Positions 8,296 to 15,437 are shown, numbered from the stretch's first letter. The stretch is DNA of 15,737 bases from CAZTAK01 sp964611585 (GCA_964611585.1 CAZTAK010000062.1:1-15737), one strand, 5' to 3'. Numbers and translations are program-made. Notes: a model not told the origin generated them from the sequence alone.

Positions 8296-8356
8296 CAAAA
8301 TGCGAATCGAGCCCCCTTTTTACTCCGGATGGCGGGAACTTCGCCCCCCGAATGCA

Positions 8357-9391
8357 ATGATTCAGGAACTGAACGAGCGCTCGCGCGAGATACTCCGGCT
8401 ACTGGTCGAGGCGTATGTCGAGACCGGCGAGCCAGTCGGATCGCAGCGCCTCGCGCAGCGGCTTGACATGCGCCTGTCTCCGGCGTCGATCCGCAACGTG
8501 ATGGCCGAATTACAGGCTACCGGCCTTTTGTATTCGCCGCACACCTCGGCCGGCCGTGTCCCGACCCCCAACGGGCTCAAGTTTTTCATCGACGGTTTGC
8601 TCGAAGTCGGCGACCTCAGCGCAGAGGAACGCGATCGGGTCGAGGCCCATTGCGCCGGCCAGGGCCGCAACGTCGAGGAACTGCTGACCGAGGCCATCGA
8701 GGGCCTGTCGGGCCTGTCGCGATGCGCGGGCCTGGTGGTCGCGCCCAAGGAGGACCAGCGCCTGCGCCATGTCGAATTCGTCGACCTGTCGCGCGAACGG
8801 GTCCTTGTGATTATCGTCACCGACGACGGCCGGGTCGAGAACCGCGTCATCGAGGGACAGGCGGGCTGGACCCAATCAGCGCTTGTCGAGGCCACGAACT
8901 ACATCAACAGCCACATCGCCGGGCGCACGCTGGCCGAGTTGCACCAGGAGACATTCGCCGAGGAACAGCGCCACCGGGCTGAACTCGACAGCCTGACGGC
9001 GCGGGTGATCGAAACCGGGCTGGCGACCTGGTCGGGCGATGAAGACCGTTCGACGCTGATCGTTCGAGGCCGTGCGAACCTGCTTGAGGACGTGAGTGCG
9101 GTCGAAGACCTCGAACGCATCCGTGGGCTGTTCAGCACGCTGGAAACAAAAAAAGGCCTGCGGCAGCTTCTCGAACTGACCCGCGAGGCCGAGGGTGTGC
9201 GCATCTATATTGGGGCCGAAGAGGACGCCTTCAGCCTCGCCGGGTGTTCGGTTATCGTCGCACCCTATATGGACAGGCGCGAGCGCATCATCGGCGCCAT
9301 CGGTGTAATCGGCCCGACCCGGCTCGATTATGCCCGCATCGTTCCGCTGGTGGATTATACAGCCAAGGTGGTCGGCCGCCTGATCGGGTGA
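8357..9391 (+). CDS. hrcA: Heat-inducible transcription repressor HrcA
   Basis: 344-residue repressor that binds the CIRCE inverted repeat, classically upstream of groESL, and needs GroEL for activity. It begins with a winged-helix domain: MIQELNERSREILRLLVEAY (1-20), ETGEPVGSQRLAQRL and LSPASIRNVMAELQATGLL (about 38-56), then SPHTSAGRVPTPNGLKFFID. The GAF-like ligand domain shows LRHVEFVDLSRERVLVIIV, and the C-terminus has AGCSVIVAPYMDRRERIIGA and GVIGPTRLDYARIVPLVDYT. ATG 8357 is chosen because the family begins here; the frame stays open upstream to 8183 with another ATG at 8300, but that lies at the predicted transcription start. No clear Shine-Dalgarno is seen before 8357. First gene of hrcA-grpE, divergent from rph. 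No CIRCE-like TTAGCACTC/GAGTGCTAA pair was seen near hrcA or dnaK. Confidence 0.96.
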   Translation: MIQELNERSREILRLLVEAYVETGEPVGSQRLAQRLDMRLSPASIRNVMAELQATGLLYSPHTSAGRVPTPNGLKFFIDGLLEVGDLSAEERDRVEAHCAGQGRNVEELLTEAIEGLSGLSRCAGLVVAPKEDQRLRHVEFVDLSRERVLVIIVTDDGRVENRVIEGQAGWTQSALVEATNYINSHIAGRTLAELHQETFAEEQRHRAELDSLTARVIETGLATWSGDEDRSTLIVRGRANLLEDVSAVEDLERIRGLFSTLETKKGLRQLLELTREAEGVRIYIGAEEDAFSLAGCSVIVAPYMDRRERIIGAIGVIGPTRLDYARIVPLVDYTAKVVGRLIG

Positions 9392-9432
9392 GGGCCCGAA
9401 CACACCCCGCCGAAAAGCGTAAAAGGACGAGC

Positions 9433-10164
9433 ATGACTTCAGGCAAAGCCTCTGAAACCGAAACACCTCAGGCCGAAGGCGTGGTGCCGACGCCCCTGGC
9501 ATCCGAAATCGAACCGGAAGGCGAGGCCGCAGCGGAGGAAACTTCCGGCCCGGCCGCCGCCGGGGGCGCTGAACCGGGAACCGCGGCGCCCGGAACCGAG
9601 GCGCCCGGAACCGAGGCGCTTGAAGCTGTGGCGCCGGTCGAGCCCACGCCCGAAAAACAGATCGCCGATCTCACGGATCAACTGCTGCGGGCGATGGCGG
9701 AAACGGAAAACATCCGCAAGCGGTCGCGGCGTGACGTCGAAGAGACGTCCAAATACGGGATTTCAAGTTTTGCGCGCGATGTGCTGACGATTGGCGACAA
9801 TCTTGCGCGGGCGCTCGAAAGCGTGCCCGTGGAGGCGCGCGAAAACAACGCCGAACTGGGAACGCTTCTGGAAGGCGTGGAGCTGACGCAGCGCGAGTTT
9901 CTGACACTGATCGAACGTCACGGTATCAAGCGCATCGATCCGATAGGCGAACGATTTGACCACAATTTTCATCAGGCAGTGTTCGAGATCGAAGACCCGG
10001 ACAACGATCCCGGCACGGTAGTGCAGGTAATTCAGTCCGGATACGTCATCTCCGGCCGGTTGCTGCGGGCGGCGATGGTGGGACTGGCAAAAAAGCCGGG
10101 TGGCGGCGGGAACGAACCGGCCGAATCCTCCGGTGCGCTAGGCGGCGTCGATACCAAAGTCTGA
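9433..10164 (+). CDS. grpE: Nucleotide exchange factor GrpE
   Basis: Cochaperone that releases ADP from DnaK. 243 residues, longer than the ~190-210 common in the family because of a ~75-residue acidic, Ala/Pro/Glu-rich N-terminal tail. The core begins at EKQIADLTDQLLRAMAETEN (74-93), a long coiled-coil dimerisation helix, with RKRSRRDVEETSKYGISSFA (95-114) and VLTIGDNLARAL. The C-terminal beta-domain with the GrpE signature follows (FDHNFHQAVFEIEDPDNDPG 175-194, QSGYVISGRLLRAAMVGLAK 201-220). Start at 9433 is supported by AAGGACGAGC directly before the ATG. It follows hrcA after 41 bases, so the two form an operon. The tail contains three PGT(E/A)A units encoded by a 15-base tandem repeat. 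Confidence 0.97.
   Translation: MTSGKASETETPQAEGVVPTPLASEIEPEGEAAAEETSGPAAAGGAEPGTAAPGTEAPGTEALEAVAPVEPTPEKQIADLTDQLLRAMAETENIRKRSRRDVEETSKYGISSFARDVLTIGDNLARALESVPVEARENNAELGTLLEGVELTQREFLTLIERHGIKRIDPIGERFDHNFHQAVFEIEDPDNDPGTVVQVIQSGYVISGRLLRAAMVGLAKKPGGGGNEPAESSGALGGVDTKV
9577..9621 (+). repeat. Three 15-base tandem units in the grpE N-terminal region
   Basis: Three contiguous 15-base units: GGAACCGCGGCGCCC (9577-9591), GGAACCGAGGCGCCC (9592-9606) and GGAACCGAGGCGCTT (9607-9621). They are in frame and give the repeating GT(A/E)AP pattern in the disordered N-terminal tail of GrpE. Near identity suggests recent slippage expansion. Confidence 0.85.
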
Positions 10165-10191
10165 GATGCGGGCGCTGGGCGCAGCGGATTG

Positions 10192-10218
10192 CTGGCCGGC
10201 GCGCAAGGTTGGCGCCAG
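10192..10218. terminator. Weak hairpin between convergent grpE and DUF1848 genes
   Basis: CTGGC...GCGCCAG arms form a GC-rich stem with a two-base bulge in the 57-base gap between two convergent genes. There is no U-run on either strand, so it is at best a weak or Rho-assisted bidirectional terminator. Suggested mainly by its position. Confidence 0.22.
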
Positions 10219-10221
10219 GGT

Positions 10222-11115
10222 TTAGTGTGCCGCCGCCACGGGTGCGGGCGGAACCAGCGCCGCGGCGGTGGGGTCGTGGCGAGCGTGCCCGGCGCGGCCG
10301 CGCGCCCGGTTCGACACGGCATAACAGTAGGCGCATCCGTGCGGACAGGTATCGTAGTCGCCGATGTCGCGCGCGGCATGGCAGAGACAGCCCGGCCGAT
10401 TGCCCTTGACCGGCGCGGTGATCGCGCGCCCCGCCACATCGGAAAGACGGTCCGCATCGATGCAGCGCGCCGGGCCGTGCGCCACCGCCACAATGTCCGC
10501 CTGGGAGCACACTGTGAGGCGCAGGCCGTAATCGCCGGCAAGGACCGCGAGGCGCGCCACCAAGTCGGTTTTGTCGGCAAGGAGCGGATCTGTCCAGGAA
10601 AACTCGTCCTTCAGGGCATCCAGATTGCGCGCCGTCTTGCGGTAAACATGGGCGAAAGACACCACCACCTCGTCGCTGGCCCCACCGAGAGCGCGGGCGA
10701 TGGCGGCGAAGTTCCCGGCGTGAAACGAGACCGGCGTATCGGAGGAAATCAGCACCGGATCGTAGCGCCACACCACGGCCCGCGGGCCCCAGCGGCGGGC
10801 CAGCGCCCGGACCGCCTCGATCATCGCCTCGGTCCTGGGCACCGAGGGCTCCAGCCGCCGCCCGTAGCCGGTAATCGAATACTGCACCGTGAACGGGAAG
10901 CCGCGCGCCGCAACCTCATCGAGGGCGTCCGAAAACGGCACCGCATTGCGCGTCCAGAACACGAAACCGTCCACCGAGCCGGGCGTCAAGGGCAAGTCAT
11001 AGACCTGACCGCCGTAAGGGTTGCGCATTCGGCATGATCCGGCCGCCAGGCGGGCCCGGAACCAGCGCCCGTAAAAGGCCGGGATGTCGGTCTTGTAGGA
11101 AGCAGAGACGATCAT
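10222..11115 (-). CDS. DUF1848 family protein with C-terminal CX3CX2C iron-sulfur motif
   Basis: 297-residue protein recognisable as DUF1848 by its start (MIVSASYKTDIPAFYGRWF, 1-19), NPYGGQVYDLPLTPGSVDGF (32-51), VFWTRN (52-57), FTVQYSITGYG (75-85), VVWRYDPVLIS (114-124) and a Cys-rich end. The end holds CLC (243-245) and then TCPHGCAYCYAVSNR (256-270). Cys257, Cys261 and Cys264 form CX3CX2C, the spacing of radical-SAM 4Fe-4S clusters, but near the C-terminus rather than the N-terminus. With FWTRN resembling FWTK motifs of spore-photoproduct-lyase-like radical SAM proteins, a permuted radical-SAM-like fold is my inference; the function is unknown. It ends in a ~28-residue low-complexity Ala/Pro tail. 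It lies alone on the minus strand between grpE and dnaK, 221 bases from dnaK. The start has only a weak GAGGG upstream. Confidence 0.88.
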   Translation of the reverse strand: MIVSASYKTDIPAFYGRWFRARLAAGSCRMRNPYGGQVYDLPLTPGSVDGFVFWTRNAVPFSDALDEVAARGFPFTVQYSITGYGRRLEPSVPRTEAMIEAVRALARRWGPRAVVWRYDPVLISSDTPVSFHAGNFAAIARALGGASDEVVVSFAHVYRKTARNLDALKDEFSWTDPLLADKTDLVARLAVLAGDYGLRLTVCSQADIVAVAHGPARCIDADRLSDVAGRAITAPVKGNRPGCLCHAARDIGDYDTCPHGCAYCYAVSNRARGRAGHARHDPTAAALVPPAPVAAAH

Positions 11116-11215
11116 CGGCGGGTTCCAGCCCTCGCACGGCCCGCCCCGGACCCGGCCAGGAACAGACCCGGATGACCCGGGGCCGCCCCTTCATCACCAT
11201 TTCCGCGGTCGGACG

Positions 11216-11244
11216 CTTGCAGCGGCGAAATCACCCCCCTATAT
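11216..11244 (+). promoter_or_regulatory. Probable RpoH (sigma-32) heat-shock promoter of dnaKJ
   Basis: CTTGCA (11216-11221), a 16-base spacer, and CCTATAT (11238-11244, within a run of six C) fit the alphaproteobacterial RpoH pattern CTTGNA-N15-17-CYYATNT. Transcription would start near 11250, giving a leader of about 85-90 bases before the dnaK ATG. The absence of CIRCE here is consistent with RpoH rather than HrcA control of dnaK. Confidence 0.65.
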
Positions 11245-11266
11245 AACCCGCATCAAACAAGGACGT

Positions 11267-11310
11267 ATCCCGTCAAGGGGATGCGTGCAGCGCCAATGCG
11301 GGCTGCGCGC
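11267..11310 (+). promoter_or_regulatory. Two adjacent hairpins in the dnaK 5' leader
   Basis: Hairpin 1: ATCCC (11267-11271) pairs with GGGAT (11278-11282) around a 6-base loop. Hairpin 2 begins at the next base: GCGTGCAGC (11283-11291) pairs with GCTGCGCGC (11302-11310), nine pairs including one G-U, around a 10-base loop. The Shine-Dalgarno GAGGA (11328-11332) lies about 17 bases further on and is not inside either stem. A role in mRNA stability or temperature-responsive translation is possible but only inferred. Confidence 0.4.
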
Positions 11311-11336
11311 GATCTGCCGTGGGAAAAGAGGAAAAA

Positions 11337-13292
11337 ATGGCCAAAGTCATCGGTATCGATCTCGGGACGACAAATTCATGCGTCGCCATCATGGACGGGC
11401 GCGACCCCAAAGTTATTGAAAACTCCGAGGGGGCGCGGACCACGCCGTCGATGGTCGCCTTCACTGAAGCGGGCGAGCGCCTGGTCGGCCAGTTGGCCAA
11501 ACGCCAGGCCGTCACCAACCCGGAAAACACCCTTTTCGCCATCAAACGCCTGATCGGCCGCCCCTTCGACGACCCCACTACCGAAAAAGACAAGGGCATG
11601 GTGCCCTACCAGATCGTCAAGGCCGACAATGGCGATGCCTGGGTGCAAGCGGGCGGCGACAAATATTCCCCGAGCCAGATTTCCGCCTTCATCCTGCAAA
11701 AGATGAGAGAAACCGCCGAATCCTATCTCGGCGAGCCGGTGGCCCAGGCGGTCATTACCGTGCCGGCCTACTTCAACGACGCCCAGCGACAGGCCACCAA
11801 GGACGCCGGCAAGATCGCCGGCCTCGAGGTCCTGCGCATTATCAACGAACCGACCGCCGCCTCGCTCGCCTACGGACTCGACAAGCACGAGGGCCAGACC
11901 ATCGCCATATACGATCTTGGCGGCGGCACCTTCGATGTATCGATTCTGGAAATCGGTGACGGGGTGTTCGAGGTCAAATCGACCAACGGCGATACCTTCC
12001 TCGGCGGCGAAGATTTCGATATGCGTCTGGTCGATTACCTCGCCGACGAATTCAAGAAAGAGCAGGGCATCGATCTGCGCGGCGACAACATGGCGCTGCA
12101 GCGCCTCAAAGAGGCGGCCGAAAAGGCCAAGATCGAACTGTCTAGCACCGCCCAGACCGAGGTCAACCTGCCCTTCATTACCGCCGACGCGGCGGGGCCG
12201 AAGCATCTCACCATGAAACTCACCCGCGCCAAGCTGGAAGCGCTGGTCGAAGACCTGGTGCAGCGCACCGTCACGCCGTGCAAGAAGGCACTCGAGGACG
12301 CGGGCCTGTCGGCGGGCGAAATCGGCGAGGTGATTCTCGTCGGCGGCATGACTCGCATGCCCATGATCGTCGAAACGGTGAAAAACTTCTTCGGCCGTGA
12401 ACCCCACAAGGGCGTTAATCCCGACGAAGTGGTGGCAATGGGTGCCGCTATTCAGGCGGGCGTGCTCCAGGGCGACGTGAAAGACGTCCTGCTGCTGGAT
12501 GTGACGCCGCTGTCGCTCGGCATCGAGACGCTCGGCGGCGTTTTCACCCGCCTGATCGACCGCAACACCACCATCCCGACCAAAAAGTCACAGGTTTTCT
12601 CGACCGCCGAGGACAGTCAGTCGGCGGTGACCATCCGGGTTTCGCAGGGCGAACGCGAGATGTCGAGTGACAATAAGCTGCTCGGCCAGTTCGATCTGGT
12701 CGGCATTCCGCCGGCGCCGCGCGGGATTCCGCAGGTCGAAGTGACCTTCGACATCGACGCCAACGGCCTTGTCCAGGTGTCGGCCAAAGACAAAGGCACC
12801 GGCAAGGAGCAGCAGATCCGGATTCAAGCCTCGGGCGGTCTCGACGATGCCGAGATCGAGCGCATGGTCAAGGAAGCCGAAACCAACGCCGAAGAGGACA
12901 AGAAACGGCGCGAACTGGTCGAGGCGCAGAATCACGCCGACGCCCTGGTCCACAGCACCGACAAGATGCTCAAGGAATACGGCGACAAGGTCGGCGCCGA
13001 CGAACGCGAGGCAATCGAAAAGGACGTCGAGGCGCTGCGCACGGCAAAGGACGCCGAAGACATCGACGAGATCAAGCGCCTGATCGAAGCCCTGACCCAG
13101 TCGTCCATGAAACTGGGCGAGGCGGTCTACAAAGCCCAGGCCGAGGAAGCCGCGCCGCAAGCCGACATGGGCGGGGACGACGACGGCGGGTCCGGGCCCG
13201 AGTCCGGGGCTGAGCCCGGGGGCGGCGACGAAGGCGTGGTCGATGCCGACTTCGAGGAAGTCGACGACGACCAGAAGAAGGACACGGCCTAG
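11337..13292 (+). CDS. dnaK: Molecular chaperone DnaK (Hsp70)
   Basis: 651-residue Hsp70, normal for the family. The ATPase domain starts with AKVIGIDLGTTNSCVAIMDG (2-21), with RIINEPTAASLAYGL, YDLGGGTFDVSILEIGDG (192-209) and ILVGGMTRMPMIVETV. The interdomain linker is DVLLLDVTPLSLGIE (around 383-397). The substrate-binding beta-domain has NTTIPTKKSQVFSTA, and the helical lid ends in an acidic, Gly-rich tail with VDADFEEVDDD, the EEVD-like end typical of bacterial DnaK. Start at 11337 is supported by GAGGA and the family start MAKVIGID; an ATG at 11319 is ignored. A sigma-32-type promoter lies upstream. A hairpin and 104 bases separate it from dnaJ. Unlike many bacteria, grpE is not directly upstream: a DUF1848 gene on the other strand lies between. 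Confidence 0.99.
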   Translation: MAKVIGIDLGTTNSCVAIMDGRDPKVIENSEGARTTPSMVAFTEAGERLVGQLAKRQAVTNPENTLFAIKRLIGRPFDDPTTEKDKGMVPYQIVKADNGDAWVQAGGDKYSPSQISAFILQKMRETAESYLGEPVAQAVITVPAYFNDAQRQATKDAGKIAGLEVLRIINEPTAASLAYGLDKHEGQTIAIYDLGGGTFDVSILEIGDGVFEVKSTNGDTFLGGEDFDMRLVDYLADEFKKEQGIDLRGDNMALQRLKEAAEKAKIELSSTAQTEVNLPFITADAAGPKHLTMKLTRAKLEALVEDLVQRTVTPCKKALEDAGLSAGEIGEVILVGGMTRMPMIVETVKNFFGREPHKGVNPDEVVAMGAAIQAGVLQGDVKDVLLLDVTPLSLGIETLGGVFTRLIDRNTTIPTKKSQVFSTAEDSQSAVTIRVSQGEREMSSDNKLLGQFDLVGIPPAPRGIPQVEVTFDIDANGLVQVSAKDKGTGKEQQIRIQASGGLDDAEIERMVKEAETNAEEDKKRRELVEAQNHADALVHSTDKMLKEYGDKVGADEREAIEKDVEALRTAKDAEDIDEIKRLIEALTQSSMKLGEAVYKAQAEEAAPQADMGGDDDGGSGPESGAEPGGGDEGVVDADFEEVDDDQKKDTA

Positions 13293-13319
13293 GCGCCGGT
13301 CACCGCTAATTCCGGGATG

Positions 13320-13355
13320 CCGCCCTGGCGGCGGCGTGAACCGCCTTCAGGGCGG
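13320..13355 (+). other. Strong hairpin between dnaK and dnaJ
   Basis: CCGCCCTG (13320-13327) pairs perfectly with CAGGGCGG (13348-13355); inside, GCGG (13328-13331) pairs with CCGC (13341-13344), leaving a 9-base loop and a CTT bulge. No U-run follows, so it is unlikely to be a full terminator. It more likely protects the 3' end of dnaK mRNA or attenuates dnaJ, letting DnaK be made in excess of DnaJ. The role is inferred. Confidence 0.6.
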
Positions 13356-13396
13356 TCGCATGCGGGACAGGCGTTTTAGAGTAGGGCGACGGGGCA

Positions 13397-14518
13397 ATGG
13401 CCAAGCGGGATTTTTACGAGCTCTTGGGGGTGGGTCGGACGGCCGACCGCGAAGAACTCAAAAAGGCCTACCGCAAACTGGCGATGCAATACCATCCGGA
13501 CCGTAACCCGGATAACCCCAGCGCCGAAGCCCACTTCAAGGAGCTGTCCGAAGCCTACGACGTGCTGTCGGACGAGCAAAAGCGCGCCGCCTACGACCAG
13601 TTCGGTCACGAGGCCTTTGAGGGCGGCGGGCAACGGCCGGGCGGCTTCGATTTCTCGTCGTCGTTTTCCGACATCTTCGACGACCTGTTCGGCGATTTCA
13701 AGGGCGGCGAGCGCGCGACCCGCAGCAACGCCCGCGGCACTGATCTGCGCTTTAATCTCGACATCACACTGGAAGACGCCTTCCACGGAAAAAAGGCGAC
13801 GGTGCGGGTGCCGACCTCGGTCGCCTGCGAGTCGTGCAGTGGCACCGGCGCGGAAAAAGATTCGAACCCGATCACCTGCCCGTCGTGCCGGGGGCAGGGC
13901 AAGGTGCGCGCCCAGCAGGGTTTTTTCACTGTCGAGCGTACCTGCCCCACCTGCCAGGGCGCCGGCCGGGTGATCGAAAACCCGTGCCGGGTGTGCGCCG
14001 GAACCGGCCGGGTGCAAAAGGAAAAGACGCTGTCGGTGACGATCCCGGCCGGCGTCGAGGACGGAACCCGCATCCGGCTGACGAACGAAGGTGCCGCCGG
14101 TCTGCGCGGCGGCCCGCCGGGCGATCTCTATATTTTTCTGTCGGTGGCGCCGCACGGCATCTTCGAGCGCGAAGGCACGAATATTTTTTGCCGCATCCCG
14201 ATCCCGATGACGACGGCGGCGCTCGGCGGCGCGATCGAGGTGCCGACGCTCGACGGCGGGCGGGCGCGGGTCACCATTCCCGGCGGCACCCAGTCGGGCA
14301 AACAGTTCCGCCTGCGCGGCAAGGGGATGCCGACGGTGCACTCAAGCTCGACCGGCGATCTCTATATCCAGACCGTGATCGAAACCCCGGTCAACCTGAC
14401 CAAGCGCCAGAAAGAACTGTTGCGCGAATTCAAAACCGAAGGCAGCGCTAAAACCAGCCCCGAGTCCGAGGGCTTCTTCACCAAGGTCAAAGAACTGTGG
14501 GACGATTTGAGGGACTAG
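13397..14518 (+). CDS. dnaJ: Chaperone protein DnaJ (Hsp40, type I)
   Basis: 373-residue class A J-protein that delivers substrates to DnaK and stimulates its ATPase. J-domain 1-70 with the catalytic HPD at 33-35 (AMQYHPDRNPDNPSAEAHF), then a Gly/Phe region (about 71-105, DIFDDLFGDFKGG). The zinc-binding domain has all four CXXCXGXG repeats: CESCSGTG (144), CPSCRGQG (161), CPTCQGAG (183) and CRVCAGTG (197). C-terminal substrate-binding domains carry VTIPAGVEDGTRIRL, GGPPGDLYIFLSV, MTTAALGGAIEVPTLDGG and FRLRGKGMP. Full length, no defects. GGGG just before the ATG is a modest Shine-Dalgarno. Likely co-transcribed with dnaK. Its TAG stop forms the base of the palindrome that follows. Confidence 0.99.
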   Translation: MAKRDFYELLGVGRTADREELKKAYRKLAMQYHPDRNPDNPSAEAHFKELSEAYDVLSDEQKRAAYDQFGHEAFEGGGQRPGGFDFSSSFSDIFDDLFGDFKGGERATRSNARGTDLRFNLDITLEDAFHGKKATVRVPTSVACESCSGTGAEKDSNPITCPSCRGQGKVRAQQGFFTVERTCPTCQGAGRVIENPCRVCAGTGRVQKEKTLSVTIPAGVEDGTRIRLTNEGAAGLRGGPPGDLYIFLSVAPHGIFEREGTNIFCRIPIPMTTAALGGAIEVPTLDGGRARVTIPGGTQSGKQFRLRGKGMPTVHSSSTGDLYIQTVIETPVNLTKRQKELLREFKTEGSAKTSPESEGFFTKVKELWDDLRD

Positions 14519-14620
14519 AGCTTTTCCCGTTCGCATACGCTCACGCGAAAAGCTCTATCCCTTTGACATAGAACGCAAATCGTCGTCGCCGGCGATTCCA
14601 CCGGTTCGGGATTTGCTCTA
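14516..14620. repeat. REP/BIME-like double palindrome after dnaJ
   Basis: Two palindromes in tandem. Unit 1: TAGAGCTTTTC (14516-14526) and GAAAAGCTCTA (14547-14557), 11 perfect pairs around a 20-base loop; its first three bases are the dnaJ stop codon. Unit 2: TAGA-AC-GCAAATC (14569-14581) and GATTTGCTCTA (14610-14620), 11 pairs with a two-base bulge. Both units begin TAGA and end TCTA, a mosaic design resembling intergenic palindromic repeats of alphaproteobacteria. Unit 1 could also act as the dnaJ terminator, although no long U-run follows. Copy number cannot be judged here: I see only this one copy in the window. The remaining bases to the SDR end (14621-14654) show nothing clear. Confidence 0.6.
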
Positions 14621-14654
14621 ACGGTTCCTTGACGCCGGCGGTTCGGGCACGCCC

Positions 14655-15407
14655 CTACCAGGCGATCGGGCGCCGGGCACGAAAGAATTTGCCGGTGTGG
14701 CGCGCCGGTGCCTCGGCCGCGAGCCAGACGATGGTGTCGGCCCCTTCTTCAACCGAAAGATCGGCGTTGCGCCCGCCCATGTCGGTCCGGACCCAGCCCG
14801 GACACACGGCATTAACGCTTAATTCCCGGAATTCGTCCGCGAGCATCACGGTGAGGGCGTTCAAGGCCGCCTTCGACACCCGGTAGGCGGGAATGGTCCG
14901 GTCCAGGACTCGAAATCCGCCCGCGCCCGAGGAGACGTTGACGATGCGCCCGCCTTTGGGCATCAGCGGCGCAACCGCCTGCGTGAGCGCGAGCGGCCCC
15001 AGCATGTTGGTTTCGAGCGTGCGCATCAGGACATCGCGCTTGACCTCGCCGACGGTGGCGCGATCGATCACGATGCCGGCGTTGTTGACCAGCACGGCGA
15101 CGGGCGTGCCTTCGCGTCTGAGGCTGCGTGCAAAGTCGCGGATCGAGGCCCGGTCGGCCATATCGAGGCGGTGAAAGTCGGCGTCGATGCCATCGCGGCG
15201 AAGGGCCCGGGCGGCCGCCGTTCCATGCGATTTCGTCCGCGCCGCAACGATGACGTGAAATCCTTTCATTCCCAGTTGCCGGGCGGTCTCAAAGCCGAGG
15301 CCCCGGTTGGCGCCGGTGACGATTGCTGTCTTTGGCGCTGTCTTTGGCACCGTCTTCGCGGCCGCCGTTCGAGTCTTCCTGGGCGCCGGGTTTCGCTTGC
15401 GCTGCAT
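14655..15407 (-). CDS. Short-chain dehydrogenase/reductase, carbonyl-reductase-like
   Basis: 250-residue classical SDR, an NAD(P)H-dependent oxidoreductase; substrate unknown. Rossmann glycine motif TGANRGLG (31-38), Asp in LDMAD (81-85), NNAG (108-111), structural Asn134, catalytic Ser in NVSSGAGG (157-164) and Tyr175-x3-Lys179 (YRVSK), followed by VCPGWVRTDMGG (201-212). Arg57 in AARTKS, after the second strand, suggests NADPH preference. The TGANRGLG and PGWVRTDM pattern resembles carbonyl-reductase-like SDRs. A basic 27-residue extension with KTVPKTAPKT precedes the fold. The start is well supported by GGGAGG five bases before the ATG. It lies alone on the minus strand between dnaJ and dapB, which are often close neighbours in alphaproteobacteria, and may be a later insertion. 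Confidence 0.92.
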   Translation of the reverse strand: MQRKRNPAPRKTRTAAAKTVPKTAPKTAIVTGANRGLGFETARQLGMKGFHVIVAARTKSHGTAAARALRRDGIDADFHRLDMADRASIRDFARSLRREGTPVAVLVNNAGIVIDRATVGEVKRDVLMRTLETNMLGPLALTQAVAPLMPKGGRIVNVSSGAGGFRVLDRTIPAYRVSKAALNALTVMLADEFRELSVNAVCPGWVRTDMGGRNADLSVEEGADTIVWLAAEAPARHTGKFFRARRPIAW

Positions 15408-15437
15408 TGCTGCCTCCCGATGGGTAGGGTATTCGTG

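Noticed and set aside
8169..8356. CIRCE element near hrcA
   Set aside because: I looked for TTAGCACTC and GAGTGCTAA arms upstream of hrcA and dnaK and found none; the inverted repeat present is unrelated.
11147..11180. Three GACCCGG direct repeats upstream of dnaK
   Set aside because: Short, irregularly spaced and expected by chance in very GC-rich intergenic sequence.
11376..12407. Long open frame antisense to dnaK (343 codons)
   Set aside because: It lies fully inside dnaK on the other strand. High-GC codon bias opens the antisense frame, and the translation shows no recognisable domain.
13376..14341. Long open frame antisense to dnaJ (321 codons)
   Set aside because: Shadow of dnaJ. The protein is compositionally odd (His/Arg/Ala-rich) with no domain, and dnaJ itself is complete.
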